From JAWKVD01 sp041398225 (lineage in GTDB: Bacteria; Pseudomonadota; Alphaproteobacteria; Caulobacterales; Hyphomonadaceae), in NCBI GenBank assembly GCA_041398225.1, contig JAWKVD010000023.1:1-55468 (forward strand): a stretch of 55,468 nt of DNA, given 5' to 3'. The notes below the pieces were generated by a model. The model was not told the DNA's origin. It was given only the letters and a program-made list of their open reading frames with translations, and searched no databases. Below, in pieces: positions 50,681-55,468 of the stretch (the stretch's first letter is position 1; each line of letters starts with the position of its first letter). A program made the translations under genes and the position numbers.

Positions 50681-52080
50681 GCGGTCCGACAATTCTGGTT
50701 GCTGACGACGATGCGAGTGTTCGGCTGATCGTAAGCCAGACGCTGGCGCAGGAGGGCTATCATGTCCGCGCCACCAACACGATGTCGGCGCTCTGGCGCT
50801 GGATTCAGGCGGGCGAGGGCGATCTTCTGATCACCGACGTCTACATGCCGGACGAGTCGATCTTCGATCTGCTTCCGCAGATCCGCCGGGTGCGCCCGGA
50901 CCTGCCCATCATCGTCATCAGCGCGCAGAGCACCGTTCTGACCGCGGCGATGGCGTCCGAGCATGGCGCCTACGACTACCTCCCCAAACCGTTCGACATC
51001 GACAAGCTCGCCGAGACGGTACGCCGTGCGCTGCAGAAGAAACCGGCGCGCGCCATGGAGGCCGCCAGCCGGCGCGGCGAAAAGGATGAATCCCTGCCGC
51101 TGATCGGCCGCTCCAAGCCGATGCAGTCGGTCTACCGCATCATCTCCCGCGTGATGAACAACGACCTCACGGTTCTGATCGACGGCGAGTCCGGCGCCGG
51201 AAAGAACCTCGCCGCGCGCGCCATTCACCAGCTTGGCCGACGCAAGAACGGCCCGTTCGTGCCGGTCACGCTGGCCGCGCTCGAACGCGACCAGGTTGAG
51301 ATCGAACTGTTCGGATCGAACAAGGAAGGAAGCGGGAAAGTGCGTGAGGCCGACGGCGGCACGCTCTTCCTCGACGAAGTTGGCGACCTGCCGATGGAGG
51401 CGCAGACGCGCCTCGTGCGCTTCCTGCAGGACGGACGGTTCGCGCCGACCGGCGAAGAACTCGACATCCGCATCATCGCCTCGACCAAACATGACCTGCG
51501 TGCGCTGGTCGATCAGGGACTGTTCCGCGAGGACCTCTATTACCGTCTCAATGTCGTGTCTCTTTCGCTGCCGCCGCTGCGCGAGCGCAAGGACGACATT
51601 CCCGATCTCGCTTCGGCCTTCCTCGTGCGCGCCAAGAAAGAGGGCCTGCCGGAAAAGCAGCTCGACAAGAGCGCCTTCGATCTTCTGGTCGCCTATGACT
51701 GGCCCGGCAATGTGCGCGAACTGGAGAATGTGATCCGGCGCCTCTCGGCGCTGTCGCCCGAACCGATCATCTCGGCCCGCGAAGTCGAACGGGAGTTGCA
51801 GACCGTCTCGCCGCGCGGCGCCGAGACGCGCGATTTCGAGACCGAGGTCGAAGCGCTGCTTTCGCGCTACTTCACCTCGGCGCTCAACGCCGCGCCGGTG
51901 GAGGAGGGCGCATCGAGCGACATCTACGACCAGGTGATCCATCAGGTGGAGCGCCCGCTGATCCGCCTCGCGCTCGCCGCGACCAGCGGCAACAAGGTTC
52001 GGGCGGCAGCGTTACTGGGTCTTAACCGCAACACGCTGCGCTCCAAGATTAACAGCCTGGGCCTCGGCTCGCCCGACTAG
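50677..52080 (+). CDS. ntrC: Nitrogen response regulator NtrC lacking the GAFTGA motif
   Basis: It is 467 aa. The receiver domain (1-120) has Asp54 (LLITDVYMPDE) and Lys103 (LPKPFD). The AAA+ domain (~140-375) has Walker A GESGAGKN (170-177), Walker B GGTLFLDEVGD (228-238) and FREDLYYRLNV. A Fis-type HTH is at the C-terminus (SGNKVRAAALLGLNRNTLRSKINSLGL, 437-463). The loop that should hold GAFTGA reads ELFGSNKEGSGKVREADGG (209-227), so the sigma54 contact is missing. Caulobacter and Rhodobacter NtrCs are also reported without GAFTGA, the latter acting with sigma70. A strong terminator follows. Confidence 0.95.
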   Translation: MSGPTILVADDDASVRLIVSQTLAQEGYHVRATNTMSALWRWIQAGEGDLLITDVYMPDESIFDLLPQIRRVRPDLPIIVISAQSTVLTAAMASEHGAYDYLPKPFDIDKLAETVRRALQKKPARAMEAASRRGEKDESLPLIGRSKPMQSVYRIISRVMNNDLTVLIDGESGAGKNLAARAIHQLGRRKNGPFVPVTLAALERDQVEIELFGSNKEGSGKVREADGGTLFLDEVGDLPMEAQTRLVRFLQDGRFAPTGEELDIRIIASTKHDLRALVDQGLFREDLYYRLNVVSLSLPPLRERKDDIPDLASAFLVRAKKEGLPEKQLDKSAFDLLVAYDWPGNVRELENVIRRLSALSPEPIISAREVERELQTVSPRGAETRDFETEVEALLSRYFTSALNAAPVEEGASSDIYDQVIHQVERPLIRLALAATSGNKVRAAALLGLNRNTLRSKINSLGLGSPD

Positions 52081-52112
52081 CACGCCGAAAGTCGTCTGCT
52101 TTCAAGTCAAAG

Positions 52113-52149
52113 CACCCGGTGTCAGCCCCTGACGCCGGGTGTTGCCTTT
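52113..52149 (+). terminator. Strong intrinsic terminator after ntrC
   Basis: CACCCGGTGTCAG (52113-52125) and CTGACGCCGGGTG (52129-52141) form a 13-bp stem (one G-U) with a CCC loop, followed by TTGCCTTTAT. It starts 33 bases after the ntrC stop. It separates the dusB-ntrBC transcript from ntrYX, whose promoter should lie in the ~115 bp that remain before 52268. Confidence 0.8.
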
Positions 52150-52267
52150 ATGCCGCGCAGTGTGCTTCACTCGCCACACTCCGGGTTCGAGCCCACCTTC
52201 TCTCAGGTTGGCGCGCCCACTCGGCCAGACGCCTTGGCCGGCCAGTTTGTAGAGTGGGTAGTGCTGG

Positions 52268-54502
52268 ATGCAGCAACAGACCGCCCCAAAACCTGAGGAC
52301 GCCACCGGCTCGCGCCTGAGCCGCGCCACGTCCAATACGTTCCGGGCCTTCTTTGCGCTGGCGACTGTGATCGCCGCCGGCGGCACCTATCTCGCCATCA
52401 CCGACAAGGGTCTCGTCTCCGGCGCCCAGTCCAGCCTGATGTGGCTGCTGGTCGCGAACCTGGTGCTGATCGCCGGGGTCGGCGGCGTGCTGCTCGTGCG
52501 GGTGCTGGAGCTGATCCGCGAGAACCGCGAGACCAATGGCGGCGCACGCCTGCGCCTGCGCATCCTGTTTCTGTTCTCGCTCGCCGCCGCGATCCCCACG
52601 GTGATCGTCGCCGGCTTCCTGGCGCTGGCGATCAACCGCAGCGTGGAAAGCTGGTTCGGCGAGCCGGTCTACAATCTTGTCCGCAACGGCAGCGCCGCCG
52701 CGCAGGCCTCGGTCGACGAAGAAGTCGAGGAAGTGCGCAGCCAGGCCGAGGTGATGGCCGACGACCTCAACCTCGAAAACTATGTGCAGGCCTACAATGA
52801 GGATCGCGAGATCTTCCAGAGCCTGATGGAGAGCCAGATCGCGTTGCGCGACTACTCGCGCGCGGCGATCGTCGACTCCAACGGCAGCGTCACCGTGGAG
52901 GTCTCGGCCCAGAACGCGCCGCAGATGCCCAAGCCCTCCGCCGCCAACTGGCAGAAGGCGCGCGAAGGCGGCATGGCGATGACCGTCGACGCCACGCAGA
53001 CGACCGCGCTGATGCGCCTTGGCGCCTATCCCGACGCGTTCCTGTACGTGTCGCGGCCCATTCCGCCGGTGGTCAGCGCGCGACTGACCCAGGCGCAGAA
53101 GGACCTCAACAGTTTCCGCGAGGCCGAAGCGCGCCGCGAACAGCTCAGCCTCGTCTTGATGTTGTCCTATATCGAAGCCGCCTTGCTCATGCTGCTGGGA
53201 ACCGCCTGGCTGGGGATGACCGCGGCGGCGCGTATCGCCGGGCCAATCGGCCAGCTCGCCGCCGCAGCGCGCGCCGTACGCGACGGCGACCTGACGGTGC
53301 GAACGGATATGGCGCGCCCCAAGGCGCGTGACGAAATCGACGATCTCGCCGAAGCGTTCAACCAGATGACAGACCGTGTCGCGCGCCAGACCCGCGCTCT
53401 GGACCGCGGACGGATCGACGCCGAGACGCGCTCGGCGTTCATCGAGGCGGTGCTGTCCGGCGTCGAGGCCGGCGTTATCCGCGTCGACAGCGATCTCCAC
53501 GTCACGCTGGCCAACACCTACGCCGAGACCATGCTGGCGTTCGAAGTGCGCTATGGCGAAGCCCTTGCGCTGGAGGACATCGCGCCCGAATTCGCATCCG
53601 CCGCCGCGAAGGCGCTGGAGACCGGCGTGCCGGTCGATCTGGCCGTTCGCCGCGCCACCGAATCCGGAACCGTTCACTACCAGGTGCGGATCGCGCCGGA
53701 AGCCGAACACACCGGCGCCGTCATAACCTTCAACGACACGACGCGTCTGGTGATGGGTCAGCGCCAGGCGGCATGGCGCGACGTTGCGCGCCGCATCGCG
53801 CACGAAATCCGCAATCCGCTGACGCCGATACAGCTCTCGGCCGAACGCCTGCGCCGCCGCTTTTCGAACCAGATCGAGACCGATCGCGAAACCTTCGATC
53901 GCTGCACCGAGACCATCACCCGGCAGGTGGCGGACATCGGGCGCATGGTCGAAGAGTTCTCCGGCTTCGCGCGCATGCCCAAGCCGACCTTCGCCGAGTT
54001 CGGTCTGACCGACATGGTGCAATCCGCGGCGTTCTCGCAGCGCATGGCGACGCCGGACGTGTCGATCACCGTCAACTCCGCCGTCGACGGCCTGAAAGTC
54101 CTCGGCGATGAACGCATGCTGGCTCAGGCGATGACCAACATTCTGAAGAACGCGGCCGAAGCGATTGAGCGCAATGTCGAGGAAGGGACGGTCAAGTCCG
54201 GCATGATCGCCGTCGACCTTCATCGCGAAGGCGACGAGGTTGAGATCAACATACGCGACAACGGCCCGGGCTTTCCGCCCGGCGACCGCGACCGCGTTCT
54301 CGAACCCTATGTCACGACCCGCAAGAACGGCGTCGGGCTCGGCCTCGCGATCGTGGTGCGCATCATCGAGGATCATGGCGGCCGCATCTGGCTGAGCGAC
54401 AATCCGCAGGCGCCGACCGGCGCGCTGGTGACCATAAGGCTGCCCGTGCAGCCCAACATCTCCGACGAATTTATCGAGTACGCAGACGAGGGAGCTAACT
54501 GA
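52268..54502 (+). CDS. ntrY: Sensor histidine kinase NtrY
   Basis: Membrane kinase partnered with NtrX. It is 744 aa. Three N-terminal membrane helices (about 24-44, 57-80, 98-122) are followed by a periplasmic region with acidic helices (~123-292) and a fourth helix (293-316). Then come a HAMP domain (~318-372), PAS (~390-495), H-box IAHEIRNPLTPIQLSAERLRRR with His512, N-box NILKNAAEAIERN, and DNGPGFPPGDRDRVLEPYVTTRKNGVGLGLAIV. ATG 52268. It is coupled to ntrX by overlap. NtrYX responds to nitrogen or redox/envelope cues in other Alphaproteobacteria; which applies here is unknown. Confidence 0.95.
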   Translation: MQQQTAPKPEDATGSRLSRATSNTFRAFFALATVIAAGGTYLAITDKGLVSGAQSSLMWLLVANLVLIAGVGGVLLVRVLELIRENRETNGGARLRLRILFLFSLAAAIPTVIVAGFLALAINRSVESWFGEPVYNLVRNGSAAAQASVDEEVEEVRSQAEVMADDLNLENYVQAYNEDREIFQSLMESQIALRDYSRAAIVDSNGSVTVEVSAQNAPQMPKPSAANWQKAREGGMAMTVDATQTTALMRLGAYPDAFLYVSRPIPPVVSARLTQAQKDLNSFREAEARREQLSLVLMLSYIEAALLMLLGTAWLGMTAAARIAGPIGQLAAAARAVRDGDLTVRTDMARPKARDEIDDLAEAFNQMTDRVARQTRALDRGRIDAETRSAFIEAVLSGVEAGVIRVDSDLHVTLANTYAETMLAFEVRYGEALALEDIAPEFASAAAKALETGVPVDLAVRRATESGTVHYQVRIAPEAEHTGAVITFNDTTRLVMGQRQAAWRDVARRIAHEIRNPLTPIQLSAERLRRRFSNQIETDRETFDRCTETITRQVADIGRMVEEFSGFARMPKPTFAEFGLTDMVQSAAFSQRMATPDVSITVNSAVDGLKVLGDERMLAQAMTNILKNAAEAIERNVEEGTVKSGMIAVDLHREGDEVEINIRDNGPGFPPGDRDRVLEPYVTTRKNGVGLGLAIVVRIIEDHGGRIWLSDNPQAPTGALVTIRLPVQPNISDEFIEYADEGAN

Positions 54503-55468
54503 TGGCGACGGAAATTCTCGTAGTCGACGACGAGGCCGACATTCGCGAGCTTGTCGGCGGCATTCTTGAGGATGAAGGCTACGCCGTGAAGGTCGCCGCC
54601 AACTCGACCGACGCGCTCGCAGCGGTACGGGCGAGGGCGCCGAAACTGGTCGTCCTCGATATCTGGCTGAAAGGCAGCGAGCTGGACGGGCTGGAGATCC
54701 TGGCCATCCTGAAGGAGATGGACCCGTTTCTGCCGGTGGTCGTGATCTCAGGACACGGCACCGTCGAGACCGCCGTCGCGGCGATCCGCATGGGCGCCTA
54801 CGACTTCCTCGAGAAGCCGTTCCAGTCCGAAAAGCTGATCCTCACCGTGCAGCGCGCGCTGGAGAACGCCGCGCTGAAACGTGAGAACAACGCCCTGAAA
54901 GCGCGCTCCACCGCTTCGGCCGATCTGGTCGGACGCTCTCCGGTGATGGCGCAACTGGCGGGCGCCGTGGACAAGGTCGCCCCGACCAACAGCCGCGTGA
55001 TGATCTTCGGCCCGCCCGGCTCCGGCAAGGAGCTGGCGGCGCGCATGATCCACGACCATTCGCAACGCGCCACCGGGCCGTTCGTGGTCGTCAGCGCCGC
55101 GAATATGAATCCCGACACCGCCGAAGTGGAGCTGTTCGGCGAGGAGATGCCGGACGGCCGCGCGCCGAAGATCGGCCTGTTCGAACAGGCGCACATGGGC
55201 ACGCTGCTGCTCGACGAGATCGCCGACATGCCGCTGGCGGCGCAGAGCAAGATCCTGCGCGTGCTGGTCGATCAGCGCTTCCGGCGCAGGAACGGCGCCG
55301 ACAATGTCGCGGTGGACGTTCGCGTGATCTCCACCACGGCCCGCGACCTAAAGGCCGAGATCGCCGCCGGACGTTTCCGCGAGGATCTCTACTACCGCCT
55401 GAACGTGGTGCCTGTTGAAGTTCCGGCGCTGGACAAGCGCCGCGAGGACATTCCCGAACTGGTGAGCT
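54502..55468 (+). CDS. ntrX: Response regulator NtrX (partial, cut by the window end)
   Basis: First 322 residues of NtrX. The receiver domain has Asp53 (LVVLDIWLKGSELDG) and Lys105 (DFLEKPF). The AAA+ domain has Walker A-like GPPGSGKE (170-177) and Walker B MGTLLLDEIADMP. The GAFTGA position reads ELFGEEMPDGRAPKIGLFEQAHMG, so that motif is absent, which is usual for NtrX. FREDLYYRLNV is followed by RREDIPELVS at the edge; the C-terminal HTH lies outside. ATG 54502 overlaps the ntrY stop. Confidence 0.95.
   Translation, partial: MATEILVVDDEADIRELVGGILEDEGYAVKVAANSTDALAAVRARAPKLVVLDIWLKGSELDGLEILAILKEMDPFLPVVVISGHGTVETAVAAIRMGAYDFLEKPFQSEKLILTVQRALENAALKRENNALKARSTASADLVGRSPVMAQLAGAVDKVAPTNSRVMIFGPPGSGKELAARMIHDHSQRATGPFVVVSAANMNPDTAEVELFGEEMPDGRAPKIGLFEQAHMGTLLLDEIADMPLAAQSKILRVLVDQRFRRRNGADNVAVDVRVISTTARDLKAEIAAGRFREDLYYRLNVVPVEVPALDKRREDIPELVS

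Noticed and set aside
52148..54376. A 742-codon minus-strand frame opposite ntrY, plus similar long frames opposite gltA, lpd, the acyl ligase and ntrB
   Set aside because: All mirror strong coding genes with recognised motifs; none has a plausible start site or family similarity.

Overview
The window is a conserved core-chromosome segment from an alphaproteobacterium, most likely Caulobacterales or a close order (Hyphomonadaceae/Maricaulales/Parvularculales type). The assignment rests on gene order and family features: dnaE-rpsB-tsf-pyrH-frr-uppS-cdsA-dxr-rseP-bamA-lpx, a fused ispDF, dusB(nifR3)-ntrB-ntrC-ntrY-ntrX, PdhB with a lipoyl domain, a DUF5076 gene inside the pdh operon, and a GTTC-N7-GTTC SOS box in front of lexA. 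No phage, insertion sequence, CRISPR array, toxin or defence island was seen, and no tRNA or rRNA. I did not find a convincing new multi-gene system. The most interesting points are regulatory (NtrC without GAFTGA, a dyad upstream of dusB-ntrBC), two poorly known genes inside the pyruvate dehydrogenase operon, and clusters of small deletions that break essential genes as assembled.

Layout. 1-1321: 3' end of dnaE. 1474-15774 (+): translation and envelope block, with rpsB, tsf, pyrH, frr, uppS, cdsA, dxr, rseP, bamA, ompH/skp, lpxD, lpxA, lpxI and lpxB. It covers translation factors, the undecaprenyl, phospholipid and isoprenoid steps, outer-membrane protein assembly and lipid A synthesis. fabZ, which often sits between lpxD and lpxA, is absent. 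15785-18573 (-): gltX-gltA. 18658-20715 (+): comEC. 20727-27254 (-): ppiD-trpE-trpG-trpD-trpC, then lexA with its own SOS operator. 27350-33284 (+): tpiA, secG, pyrG, a cysteine-paired Sel1/Hcp-like exported protein, rpmF, eno and an FtsB-like gene. 33356-39654 (+): pyruvate dehydrogenase operon pdhA-pdhB-DUF5076-membrane protein-pdhC-lipoprotein-lpd. 39655-40680: 1 kb of non-coding DNA packed with palindromic and inverted repeats between convergent genes. 40681-42273 (-): acyl ligase. 42447-43906 (+): lipA and a COQ10/RatA-type protein. 43912-48443 (-): MscS channel, S41 peptidase, lipoprotein, pncC/cinA, ispDF. 48597-55468 (+): dusB-ntrB-ntrC, a strong terminator, then ntrY-ntrX (ntrX cut by the window end).

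Quality. rpsB (about five deletion sites within 150 bp), pyrH (one base), probably the end of cdsA, and the lpxA/lpxI junction are out of frame as given. All are single-copy essential genes, so base-calling or assembly deletions are the likely cause. No comparable break was seen after about 14 kb. G+C also looks higher towards the 3' end of the window.

Many genes are translationally coupled by 4-base or longer stop/start overlaps (frr-uppS, cdsA-dxr, lpxI-lpxB, ppiD-trpE, trpG-trpD, trpD-trpC, DUF5076-membrane protein, pdhC-lipoprotein, lipA-coq10, dusB-ntrB-ntrC, ntrY-ntrX), which marks the operons clearly. Family assignments come from recognised motifs and protein lengths only; no database search was run.
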